Positions 22,579-33,017 of a stretch of 64,000 nt of DNA are shown here, piece by piece. Within the stretch, counting starts at the first letter, position 1, and every line of letters starts with the position of its first letter. The translations under genes and the position numbers were made by a program. The DNA lies in contig NC_053044.1 in NCBI RefSeq assembly GCF_003473485.1, forward strand, positions 48,896,091 to 48,960,090, in the 5' to 3' direction. Below the pieces are notes generated by a model that saw only the letters and a program-made list of their open reading frames with translations, did no database searches and had not been told where the DNA came from. Source of the stretch: Medicago truncatula. Lineage: Eukaryota > Streptophyta > Magnoliopsida > Fabales > Fabaceae.

Positions 22579-23853
22579 AGTAACTGGTGATTGTGAATAA
22601 CTGAATTGGATTGAAGAGATTTTGTGTTCCATAATATAGCCATAGAGTTAGCCTATTTAATTCAAATAGTCTACAAAACCATAGCTTATTTATAATCACC
22701 AATTCGAACCAAGTTCGAGCAGCTTTTGATGTTTTTGCTGTATGTTGACGGTCCTGCAATTTTGGTTTTAGTGGTTACATTTGCAGGGCTTTTTGACATG
22801 CCAATGTACTCTAGTTACTAGCTTCTTCAAGTCAATAAAATTCAGCATTATGAATATCCTTATGTATGCCTGCTCTAGCTCAATTTTTTTGTTTCTGACT
22901 ATTCAGGAGGACATGACTTAACTTTTAATATTACATAATACTACTACTAATAAATTCAGTTGTGTTCTTTTCAAAACAAAAACTCGTTTGAGGTAAAGGA
23001 TTCTACCAAAGTTGTTTTTACGTGGGCTATTTTCATTATAGTAAAGAAAGGGGTACAGAATAAAAATTAACATACCTTGAGAAATAAGATAAAGTTGTGA
23101 TTTATTTTATTATTTTAAAGTTTTTTTAAGCAACTCTAAAACTTAAAAATTTGTAATTGAGTTATCTTTTTTTTTTATATATATTTTCAAAATCTTTTAG
23201 ATAAACTCTTATTCGAGGAGTTCTTTGATAATTTAAGTAAGCAAGCAAAACTGTAGGGTAAATCTATGTCTCTACAGACTGCTCCATAAATTAGTTGTAG
23301 AGGATCTTTTGAGTATTTGATGGTGACTTTGCTTAATCATAATTAATGAACCTGTAATTTTGTTTATTCAAACTTATGTCTATCCTTAAAAACATAAGAA
23401 AATCATTCATATTTTTCTTGTGTAAATGAGGTATCTCTGCATGTATATGTGAATACTAGAATATGCGAAAAAAATTTCTCAAGAGAATCAATATTGTTCA
23501 TTTTCAAGGATGAATTAAAATTGAGTACCTCTAATTAAGATGAAAGAGACTTTGTCTAATACGCACAAACAAATTAGTATTGCAACATGCAGAAGCTTAA
23601 TTTTTATCATTGGATCATTATATCTCTTATCATGACTTAAGACTCTCAAACCGCGTGTTTAACCATAAATTTTGTCACACATTGCAGTTTTATCCCGCTT
23701 TTACAATTGCGAAGAAAGAAAAGAAGTCCCATGCCCTAGGCCCTACCTTATCCAATCATCCAAAAATGATTTCCTTCCATTGAATTCACAATTCCATCAA
23801 AATCAACAGCCACCAATTGTTACTCCTGAAAACATCATCATCATTCATCATTC
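22579..23853. other. 3' UTR of J-domain gene and NF-YC promoter/5' UTR
   Basis: AT-rich spacer. The left 300 bp should include the 3' UTR of the J-domain gene. Near 23684 the sequence cacattgcag followed by a C/T-rich stretch could be the acceptor of a 5'-UTR intron of the NF-YC gene, a layout known for this family. No other gene seen. Confidence 0.4.
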
Positions 23854-24519
23854 ATGGAGAACAACAACCAACAACAACAATATCCAACACCTTCACCCAC
23901 GGCAGTTACACCACCACCATTCCAACATCTTCTCCAACAACAACAACAACAGCTTCAAATGTTCTGGTCCTACCAACGTCAAGAAATCGAACACGTCAAT
24001 GACTTCAAAAACCATCAACTTCCATTAGCACGCATTAAGAAAATCATGAAAGCTGATGAAGACGTTCGCATGATTTCTGCAGAAGCACCAATTCTCTTTG
24101 CTAAAGCTTGTGAGCTTTTCATTCTTGAACTCACCATTCGTTCTTGGCTTCATGCTGAAGAGAATAAACGACGAACTCTTCAGAAAAATGATATTGCTGC
24201 TGCTATTACTAGGACTGATATTTTTGATTTTTTGGTTGATATTGTTCCGAGAGATGAGATTAAAGATGAAGGTGCTGCTGCTATTGTTGGTGCTGCTGCT
24301 AGTGGTGTTCCTTATTATTATCCTCCTATGGGACAACCTGCTGGAATGATGATTGGTCGTCCGGCTGTTGATCCCGCTACCGGTGTTTATGTTCAGCCGC
24401 CTTCTCAGGCTTGGCAGTCTGTTTGGCAGACGGGCGCGGATGATGGTTCTTATGCTGGTGGTGGCGGTGTTGGCAGTGGTCAGCACAATGGCGATGGCCA
24501 GAGGTATCATTTTGTTTGA
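23854..24519 (+). CDS. NF-YC: Nuclear factor Y subunit C
   Basis: A single exon encodes 221 residues. The N-terminus is Gln/Pro-rich with a poly-Q run (about 28-33). The histone-fold domain spans about 56-135: LPLARIKKIMKADEDVRMIS, APILFAKACELFILELTIRS, then RTLQKNDIAAAITRTDIFDF. This is the NF-YC/HAP5 fold that dimerises with NF-YB and, with NF-YA, binds CCAAT boxes; plant members also join CONSTANS-type regulators. The C-terminus is rich in Gly, Pro and Tyr. The whole frame is intact. A GTATCA donor-like site lies inside the last codons, so an alternative C-terminus by splicing to downstream exons is conceivable. The closest Arabidopsis type is probably the NF-YC1/3/4/9 group. Confidence 0.95.
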   Translation: MENNNQQQQYPTPSPTAVTPPPFQHLLQQQQQQLQMFWSYQRQEIEHVNDFKNHQLPLARIKKIMKADEDVRMISAEAPILFAKACELFILELTIRSWLHAEENKRRTLQKNDIAAAITRTDIFDFLVDIVPRDEIKDEGAAAIVGAAASGVPYYYPPMGQPAGMMIGRPAVDPATGVYVQPPSQAWQSVWQTGADDGSYAGGGGVGSGQHNGDGQRYHFV

Positions 24520-25877
24520 TTTTCTTAATGTGCTTAGAAAGAAATGTTTGGGATGAATTTTTTGTTTTGGACTATGAATCACAGACACTAGACACCAACA
24601 ATGACACATAGGCACGATAATAATTTTAGAAAATAGAAATTTTTTGTATGTAGTTACCAGTGTTTGTGTCAGTTGGATACCAACACATGTTAGATGTACG
24701 CCTTCAATCTGAAGTGTTGGTGCTATAAAACGCTGATATAGACACAGACATTAGAAATGACATTGATGTCACATGACACTGATACCACTGACATGTTGGC
24801 ACCGGCAACAATATGAGACAATGAAAGTGATTAAATATAACTACATTTGTTGTTGTGCCATACATTGAACCAAACACACCTTCAATTTAAAGTATTGGTG
24901 CTGAATAGGTATTTAGGAGGTCTATTTTGTGTAGGTGGGGCTTGGGGAGTGTCAGGGTTTCACTGATTGGAGTTAATTTATAGGTGATTTTGAGGGAGTG
25001 TTAAAATGCATTTCGGTATGAATAAGTGTTATGCAGTTATGAAGGGATGTTTGATTTATCTAGATAGATGTTTCATTGGTTGGTTGGAACATAAGCATAC
25101 AAGATACTGTAACTGTATAAATAAATGTATAGAGCTTATTGTAAGATTTGATTATGTTACATGTCATTTATTGGATTTCAGTTACATGCACTCACTTTTA
25201 GTGTATATCTCTGCTAATGACTTTATTTTCCTTCTGTTTTAGTCCAATGTATCTCTTTTTGTCTCATTGCGATTCTATAGTATGACCTTGTCAAAAACGG
25301 GTCGTAGATGTTAGATGCTGTAGTTGCATTTTCCATTTCACTGGGTGCTAGTTGGTTCTGCTTTTCTTAGATTTCAGTAATTTAAGATAAAAAAACATTA
25401 AAGGCGCGATATTTATATTTGCACCGAGGTTATTATGCTTTTGCTGTGAGAGGAATGAGCAGAACTTACCAACATGTTTTGTTAGATTTGCTTTGCAATA
25501 AAACTATGGTTTTCAAAAGCCACATTGTTTTGTTTTTATTAGTTATTTATAGGTGTGGCTGATTTGGAAATGAATCATGTAGATGCTATGTTCTTTTAAA
25601 GGGAAAGTTTCTTCAAGAATTTGCAAATTGTAACGTCAATTTGACATAAATGATGATATTAAGTAGCTATTTAGTGTCATAAGATAAGATATATCACATA
25701 TTGTTGATTTATGACAAAAACTTTGATGGCCTTGTTATGGATTATTATTGACTTAGAATCTGGGGTTCATGTATTGAAGGTTCTGGAAATGTCTTTCTCA
25801 TGCACAAACTACTGGCGTAACTTACATGCTCAAAAGACATTGTCTCTAAAAGTTTAATTTGCATTAGGTTAGGACAA

Positions 25878-25958
25878 TTATGGCGTCGTTTGATCTATGT
25901 AACCGATCCCACTTAGTGGAATAAGGCTTGGTTGTTGTTGGTATTGTTGTTAGGTTAG
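25878..25958 (+). mobile_element. RTE-type LINE 3' tail fragment
   Basis: The frame LWRRLIYVTDPT ends in a stop within cccacttagtggaataaggc and runs into ggttgttgttgg. This is the characteristic C-terminus and TTG-repeat tail of plant RTE LINEs, as also seen at 43.9 and 50.8 kb. Only the last tens of bases remain. Confidence 0.65.
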
Positions 25959-27703
25959 GACAATTATATATTGTAATAGTTAACCCCAACCTGACCCAAT
26001 TCATTGATTAGATCAGATCATACTTGCAACTGTGATGTGCTTTATCTGGGAGGGGGTGGTGAACAATGACAGTTTAAATGGTCATGATTGATTTTACTTG
26101 TTAACCATTTATGTAAGATTAGATGGTCAATATTAGCTTCTGTCGGCTTGCACTCTCGTATAATGTGATCTCAATTCTTTTATTGTACATTTTAGATATA
26201 TGTACTTTATTATTAGATTTTCAAAACTATTGTTGATGGTGCTTATGATGTGCTTCCTTTTATTGCTATTTTAGGTGGTGGCAGTGGTTATTGACTGCAT
26301 TCTGACCTAGTAGCATTTTCTGTATCCATTAAATTTCCTTTAGCCTGGGAAACTGTTAGGATTTAGAGCTTCTCCAGCCATCAATTATCTTATTCAAATT
26401 TCCTAGAGCTTAATTAATTGATGGATTTGTTTCCAGATCATTATATCAAACATATCAATTAACAGTTTTACCTGCATAATCTTGTATATGTGGCTCAATT
26501 GATGTCAAGTTTTTATATTAATGTGTCTTTAGTTGCATTCCTTTACTAACGTTCATCTAAATCAACACTAGTGTTATGTTCTTTGTGAAATTTAAACGTA
26601 ACTTTTTCAAATTACGATCTGTTGCACTGCATGAGAGTTAGAACTTAAGTCAACAGTTAATTTATATTTATAATAAGTGGAACTGCCTACTTATGTTGTT
26701 ATTCCATACAGTTTTTTTTTCTTCCAATTGGCTTGTTTGTCTTGTTTTTCCGTGTATACTAATGTCTTAAAATGGTTTCAATGCCTCATATGGTTTCCTT
26801 TTTGCTCAGCAGCTGAGTGACCGCGCTGCTGCCGATGGACTGTCAAGACTTAAAAAGATGCTGGACTTCTGCAATGTTTCTTGGAATTTTTTTATTGCTT
26901 GCAATTTAGAAATGATTTTGTTAACTAAATTTGTATGGGATGCCATCAAGAACCTTTTAACTTGATGATCAACAACATGATTTAACTACGTATGTACAAA
27001 ATTTAAAATCGAACAATGATCCTTCTATGCAATATGTGAAACATATTTGATCATCATCTGCTAATAAACTATAGTTTGTATTTCTTCATAAGTTTCCAAT
27101 GATACTTAAAGGAAATTTTCTGAATTACATTTCTGGAATATCTTGTAAAAGACATTTGGAGACAAATATAGAGCCTCTCCATTCCTCTCATTATATTTGC
27201 TTGGAGAACAATGAACTTTGATTTTTAAGACGGTCTCAGACTACTAGAATCTCAACTTGCCAATGAGGGGAATAAAGTCTCCCATGTGTAATTTTTTCAT
27301 GGGAGGGTAAAGTATGGTCTTTAACCGTTCAAAAAGAAAGATAATCACTCGTGAAATTTAGATGAAGTGAGTTTAAATGATGAAATGTTGCACAATATTA
27401 CACTTTATGCTGTCATGTAAAAATCACATGAGAGGTTGGAGACTAATCATCTTGTAAAAGACCTTTGGGACTATTAAAGATTCAACTCAAAGTTAAAACG
27501 GTTTTTGTCATTGCAAGTGATTTTATTTATTTATTTTGTCTAAATTATCAAGATGTCATTCAAGTCCAGACCATTTGTTGAGGAATTGACACTATGAACC
27601 ATGTAATTGGCTGATAGATTTTTTCTAAGTATTCATTTGTTCTTTAATCTAAATTTCCTTTCGCTCAAAATAAAAATTATCCGGTAAATGTTAATGTATA
27701 CAT

Positions 27704-27755
27704 GTAACCGATCTCATTTAATTAGATAGGGTTTGGTTGTTATTGTCGTCAAAAC
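27704..27755 (+). mobile_element. RTE-type LINE 3' tail fragment (degenerate)
   Basis: catgtaaccgatctcatttaattagatagggtttggttgttattg is a diverged copy of the RTE LINE tail seen at 25.9 kb. Very short. Confidence 0.5.
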
Positions 27756-28195
27756 AAAAAATTATCCGATAAATGATAATGGATACAAGCATATGTATTA
27801 GCAATTTACCTAGAAAATTTAGAGATTAATATATTTTTTCTTAGAGAACGGAGATCTAAACTTGCATGTTGGAGCCTTAAATAATTAGAAGAAATAATGG
27901 AACTAAAGTTTCAGCTTTATAAAATTCGTGATGATTGGGGTGTCCTTATTGCACCGAATAGGAACATAGATTAATTTGGAAGTTCATTTTATTCTCAAAA
28001 TTCAACTTAAAAATTTATTTAACCAAACCAGATGCCTATCTACCAGGCTAATTGACAAGTTATTTTTTTGTCAAAAATAAACTTGTCATGATAACAACCG
28101 GGGTTAAAGTCTTAATTTATGTTTATTATTATTATCATTATAACTATCATAGGTCCCATCTATACGAGAGTGAGTACCAACTTTTTTTACCAAGA

Positions 28196-28214
28196 GTAGT
28201 ACCATTCTCCCTCT

Positions 28215-28253
<39 letters not shown>

Positions 28254-28282
28254 TGAAAGAGTAGTAGTGTAGTACCATTCTC
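28196..28282. repeat. T37 homopolymer between 14-bp direct repeats
   Basis: A run of 37 T (28216-28252) is flanked by the direct repeat gtagtaccattctc at 28196-28209 and 28269-28282. The layout is like a target-site duplication around a retroposed oligo-A tail with almost no body. Array slippage is the other explanation. Confidence 0.7.
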
Positions 28283-28952
28283 TGGTAGTAGCTTTCATGA
28301 ACAATTATTCACGTGGTATTCGATAAAAAAAATTATTTTTACTTAACAAAAATAATAGCATGGGCATCACTACGATAAGAATTTAAATCATTAAATGTTA
28401 CATTTGTTTTTGGTTTCTCAATAAATATTTAAATTGTACATTGTATTTTTTCTAAATAAAATTATAATATTTGACTATGGATTGGGATGGCCAAACGGGT
28501 CCTAAATTCCATTAATATTTAGATGAGACTCAACTTTGACGGTCCATTCAGTTAAACGGCCGCCGATCTATTTTAGCCCATTTATATATGGTGGTCAATT
28601 GAACCGAGGCGGATTGTGATAGTCCATTTGCCAGCTCTAATAACACCACTCACTTGTATAGATATTTAATTATTTATTCAAGTTTTTTACAATAGTTATT
28701 TATTAAAGTTAGTAATACCAAAATATGGGAATGAAATTTTAATATTTTAAACTATTAAAAAAATGTAAAAGAAAATTCATCTTAAAAAAGAAAATTAACT
28801 TCCCTATGTCCAAATTTGATCTCAAAGTTTGTCTAAACATTTATATACATCTTTATCTAAACATTTATATACATCAAATGAGACTCAAAACCATACTTTT
28901 TTTAGATAGATTGGATACTCTATGGTCATCCATCCATTAAAAATATAATAAT

Positions 28953-29358
28953 GGGTTAAAATTAGTTTTTTCTCTCTAAAAATATATATAGCGAATTTTG
29001 ATATTAGTTTTTAAAAAATAAAATGGGATGTTTTCACCTTCCAATATTTTTATTCTTTTTTAGGTCCTTAATGGGTAATTTAATTTCATTTTAATGCTAA
29101 GTTTAAGACCCTTTTATGTTTAAGATGTATATAAATTATGTCCAACTATTATGTTCAACCCCTATTTTTTTTTTTACATAATGTTCAACCCTTATATCTC
29201 CAAATCAGGTTCATAACATGTTAAAAATATGTCAAAAATATGCCCATCAAGTACCAAAAGCAAAACATATATTTTTTGAAGAGTAAAAAATCCATTTTAT
29301 TTTTTAAGGACTAAAATTAAAATTCACTAAATTTTTAGGGACTAAAAACTTATTTAAC
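28953..29358. mobile_element. Fold-back element related to the tagtccct family
   Basis: The left end gggttaaaattagttttttc and the right end (reverse complement gttaaataagtttttagtcc) form long imperfect inverted repeats of at least 75 bp, sharing words with the elements at 10945 and 31542. It is the most diverged of the three. Confidence 0.55.
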
Positions 29359-29359
29359 A

Positions 29360-31340
29360 TTATTATATTGATGAATTAATGAGACCTCATCTCCTACAAT
29401 TATTGTTATACCCTCACAACAACAAACGTTGCAGACAGAGTGATAAGGTAAAGAAAGTAAATGAACAAATAAAACATTTGCAGTTTCATGATCTATGAAA
29501 TCTGGATACTTCAAAACGGAGACGTACTCGTATCCGATACGTATCGGATACCGATACTCCACGGATACTCGCGATACGCATCCACGAAGTATTGAAATTA
29601 ATTATTTAAATTTTAATTTTTTTTTTAACGAATAATTATACGATACTTCACAGATACAGAAGGATATTTATACTTCAGGATCCTATAAAAAGATGAAGAG
29701 TAAAAAAGTTAGACAATGTTGTAAACATTCAATAGAGATGTATATGATTCAATTTTAGATATGCATCACTAGAATTGTTTCTCGATGAATCACGTAAAAT
29801 TATACTTCTTGTGGATGAAGGTAACGAGAGAGGTGATTCAGTTAATCAACATTAGATAAAATTTGTGTTGGGTTCTTTTAATCAATGTTTATTTTCTTCA
29901 AGTATTTTACATACATATAAGTTTTAATATAAAAATTTTGTTAACATATCTTAGCCATATCGTATCCTAAATTTTAAAAAATTCGCATATCCGCGTACCC
30001 GTATCGTATCGTACTCGCACCCGTATCCATATACAAGCTTCATAGCTTATAATAGTAATCTTAAGGAAAGACATCTGAATTTTCGCACAGTGGAAGACAT
30101 AGCCAGTGTGTGCAATAAGTTTAATGTTGTGTTGTTCCGTGAGTTTAACTTAGTTGTTTGAAGAATACTGCATAGTATATATAGAGGTTAAAGTTTGAAT
30201 CATGAAGAGTCCACTTATTCATCTTAAAAATGAATTTTTAGCTATTAGATTACTTGAAAAATAAGTTTAATCTTTGATGAAGTAGAGAGGACTCATACTA
30301 TCATTCGTTGGCGTCATCCTAAATGTTTTTGTATCCCCTAGACCTAAACCGTGATAGGTTCATGATTCAAATTTGCATGTTATTTGTGGAGGTATTATGA
30401 GGACCATTCATATTGAGAATGTATGTGATTGAACTCATCTGTATCAATGTGCATGTGCTCGTTGAAGCCTACCAACTTGCTGATTTATTAGCAAATTTCG
30501 GTCAATCATCACAAGACCAATTTATAATTTTTTTTTTTCTTCATAATTTTATGTAGCATGCCTTTATCTAGATTATACTTGTACCTAGTGTCATTGGGTT
30601 TCTAGTTCTTTTCTTGAGCCTTAGTGCCCTTCGGCGGCCTTTCAAAAAAAAAAGTGTGTGATATAAGTGGAAATAAGTTAGGATAAACTAAACTTTGGAA
30701 GACCTAAGTATGATATGATGCAAAAAAATTCATGACTCAAATGTAACTAGTGTTATTTGTTATAGGCTTATTTTTGAACATGTGTTTGGCATTATTTGAA
30801 AGCATAGTATGACCTATTAGGAGGGGTGGTAAAAAGGGTTGCCTCCGCCGACATGTTTAACCTATTATTTTATGTGTGTTGCGTTGAGTTGAAGTTTTGA
30901 ACCCGATTTTTAATTTGTACGCCATGTTTAACCTTAACGTAAGCTAATATGTTTAAATTAACAAAGTATTTTTAGTTAAAAAACTAAATGTTTTAACGTA
31001 CATAAAATATAAACTTTAATATAATAATAGCAATATAAATATTATTTGTTTACTTCAAATGACTTTATCTATCGTCTAAGGTGATTTTGACATTTTTAGC
31101 TGCTAAAACTTCTAAAAAAAACACCAGTCTTATGCATTTAAAAAAAAAAGTTTTGATCTAACATGATTCAGCGTAAACTAGATTGTTTATTTCTTCAAAA
31201 AAAGATTGTTTATAAAAAAAAAAAAAAACGAAACTAGATTGAAGGCTTTTGTTTGTTGATTTTTTTGATAGAAGCTTTTGTTAGTTGACGTTAACTGTTT
31301 GACCGTTGCATTGAAAAATGTCCTAGGAACACAAAAGATT
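29360..31340. other. Intergenic; diverged repeat, no gene seen
   Basis: A repeat with words such as cgtatccgatacgtatcgg (about 29520) and cgtacccgtatcgtatcgta (about 29993) in opposite orientation marks the ends of a roughly 550-bp element of unknown class. The rest is AT-rich DNA without a recognisable gene. Confidence 0.35.
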
Positions 31341-31346
31341 AAAAAA

Positions 31347-31411
31347 TCCAGCGGCAGTTAACTGCCGTCAGTTTTCTAGTTATGACTTAACGGTAGTTAA
31401 CTACCGCTGGA
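31347..31411. repeat. Compound palindrome around GTTAAC cores
   Basis: tccagcggcagttaactgcc and ggtagttaactaccgctgga form a 65-bp inverted repeat, and each half is itself a palindrome centred on GTTAAC. The same cagttaactgcc/cagttaactacc words recur at 63726-63770. Confidence 0.8.
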
Positions 31412-31541
31412 AATATTTTACTTGTATTGTTAAGAACTTCTGAATGTCAAAAAAGCAATTGTCTAACTATTTATACTGCCATTCGTGGAAAAGAAAAGCA
31501 ATAAAATAGAATCTTAAGATGACGCACTTTAAAAAAAAAAA

Positions 31542-32042
31542 GGTTAAATATGTTTTTGGTCCCTATAAATATACCAAATTTTCGTTTTAGTCCCTCTAAA
31601 ATTATCCTTCAACTTTTAGTCCCTAAAAATTTTTTCATCTTCACTTTTGGTCCCTATTTTAAAGTAAACTCATATGTAGAATACATATTTTTGAATAAAA
31701 TTTTGCACAAAAATTCATAATATTATAAGAATCTCTTCAAAAAAAAATTAGAATTTTTTAACAAAACATGAATTTAATATGAATTTTTATATGTTTGACG
31801 GTTAAAAATTCATAATTAATTTATGTTTTGTTAAAAAATTTCTAATTTTTTGGGAGAATATTTTTTACAATATTCTACACATTTCTGCACAATTTTATTA
31901 AAAAAATACAAATCTTAACTTAAAAATAGGGACCAAAAGTAGTGATTGAAAACTTTATAGGGACTAAAAGTTGAAGGAAAATTTTAGAGGGACTAAAACG
32001 AAAAACTGATATATTTATAGGGACCAAAAGCATATTTAATCC
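31542..32042. mobile_element. 501-bp fold-back MITE (MULE-like)
   Basis: The left arm starts ggttaaatatgtttttggtc and the right end is its near-exact inverse (reverse complement ggattaaatatgcttttggt). The arms match for about 125 bp with few differences and continue as a weaker palindrome to the centre near 31800. A-runs of at least eight bases flank both ends and may be an A-only target duplication, consistent with the 9-bp size of Mutator-like elements. No ORF. Transcripts would form a long hairpin. Confidence 0.85.
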
Positions 32043-32308
32043 AAAAAAAATTAACTCATAAAGCCTTTTTTATTTTTTTTAATAAAGGATAAGGTTTTTT
32101 CCTAATGCTATAAAGAAAAAGGTTGAAGATCGACCAAAAGAAAAAAGGTTGAAGTCTGGTTTATTTGTTTATTTTATTTTTGATTTTTAATTGGATCAGG
32201 TGAAAGCAAATATATAATAGTAGTTCGATTTATATTCAACAAACTTTTAAGCAAAATCAATTAATTTAAAAGCTATTTTAGTTGCTTTATAATCAAACAT
32301 TTTCTATT

Positions 32309-32446
32309 TTTTTTTGGTAGATAGACGAAATGGCAAAACCATTATAAACTCACACACACAAGTGGAGGTATCGGGGTTCGAACCCCAATCATAACATCCG
32401 GCCTAACAATTTCGGTATTTTACCAGTTGAGCTAGGTCTTCTAGAT
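32309..32446 (-). mobile_element. SINE insertion with 16-bp target duplications
   Basis: tcaaacattttctatt occurs at 32293-32308 and again, identical, at 32447-32462. The insert read on the minus strand starts with the tRNA-like tagctcaactggtaaaatac (A box) and ggggttcgaaccccg (B box), then a tail ending ccatttcgtctatc plus oligo-A (T run at 32309-32315 on the plus strand). This matches an abundant legume SINE as I remember it. Confidence 0.9.
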
Positions 32447-33017
32447 TCAAACATTTTCTATTATAAATGAATTAATCATTTTTCGCTTTTGCTCCCTTGT
32501 TGGCCTTCGTCATACGGCTGTTGTTTACATAGTTAATTCTATTTTCTTCTCCCATTGCTTTGGATTAGGCTATACTAAAATGTCAGGGATTGATTTCTTT
32601 ACTTTACTTTTGGGCTGGTTCGATACAATACCACATACATCATTAATTAAATGAACATGGGATGATGATTAGTTTTTTACCACTGAGATTTAGTTTACTT
32701 CGTTGTAAAATAGGGAAAATATTTTATTTTTTATATTAAAATCAACATCTTCTCATTTTAGATATTTTTATTCTAAAAAAGAGAAAAGAATATACAACTA
32801 CAAATATTTTCACCCAGATGATGATTATCACGCGGGGAACCACAAATAAAATAAGTACGTTTACAATCTTAACCAAAGCAGCAGCAAAAAGACAAGGGCA
32901 AGAAAGTAAAAAAGAAACAAAACATTTCTCAGTCTCACAAAAACAATCTTAAAACAAGACAAGACAACGACCCTGATTCACAGTTGCAAACTCTCACACT
33001 CTGCCTTCACTTCAACC

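Larger units (their letters stand above)
24520..28190. other. Intergenic; possible NF-YC 3' exons and repeat pieces
   Basis: No intact gene. The left part holds a degenerate copy of the repeat seen in the NFD4-like intron (about 24562-24830). GC-richer, exon-like pieces lie after acceptor-like sites at about 26276 (attttag) and 26815 (gctcag). RTE LINE tails lie at about 25.9 and 27.7 kb. Confidence 0.35.

Noticed and set aside
24025-24615. 196-codon minus-strand open frame across NF-YC
   Set aside because: It is antisense to the histone-fold gene and composed of Asn/Ser/Ile runs from its repetitive codons.
29495-30050. Possible CRISPR-like or satellite array from cgtatc words
   Set aside because: The words are not evenly spaced and appear once at each end in opposite orientation, fitting the ends of one dispersed element in a plant genome.
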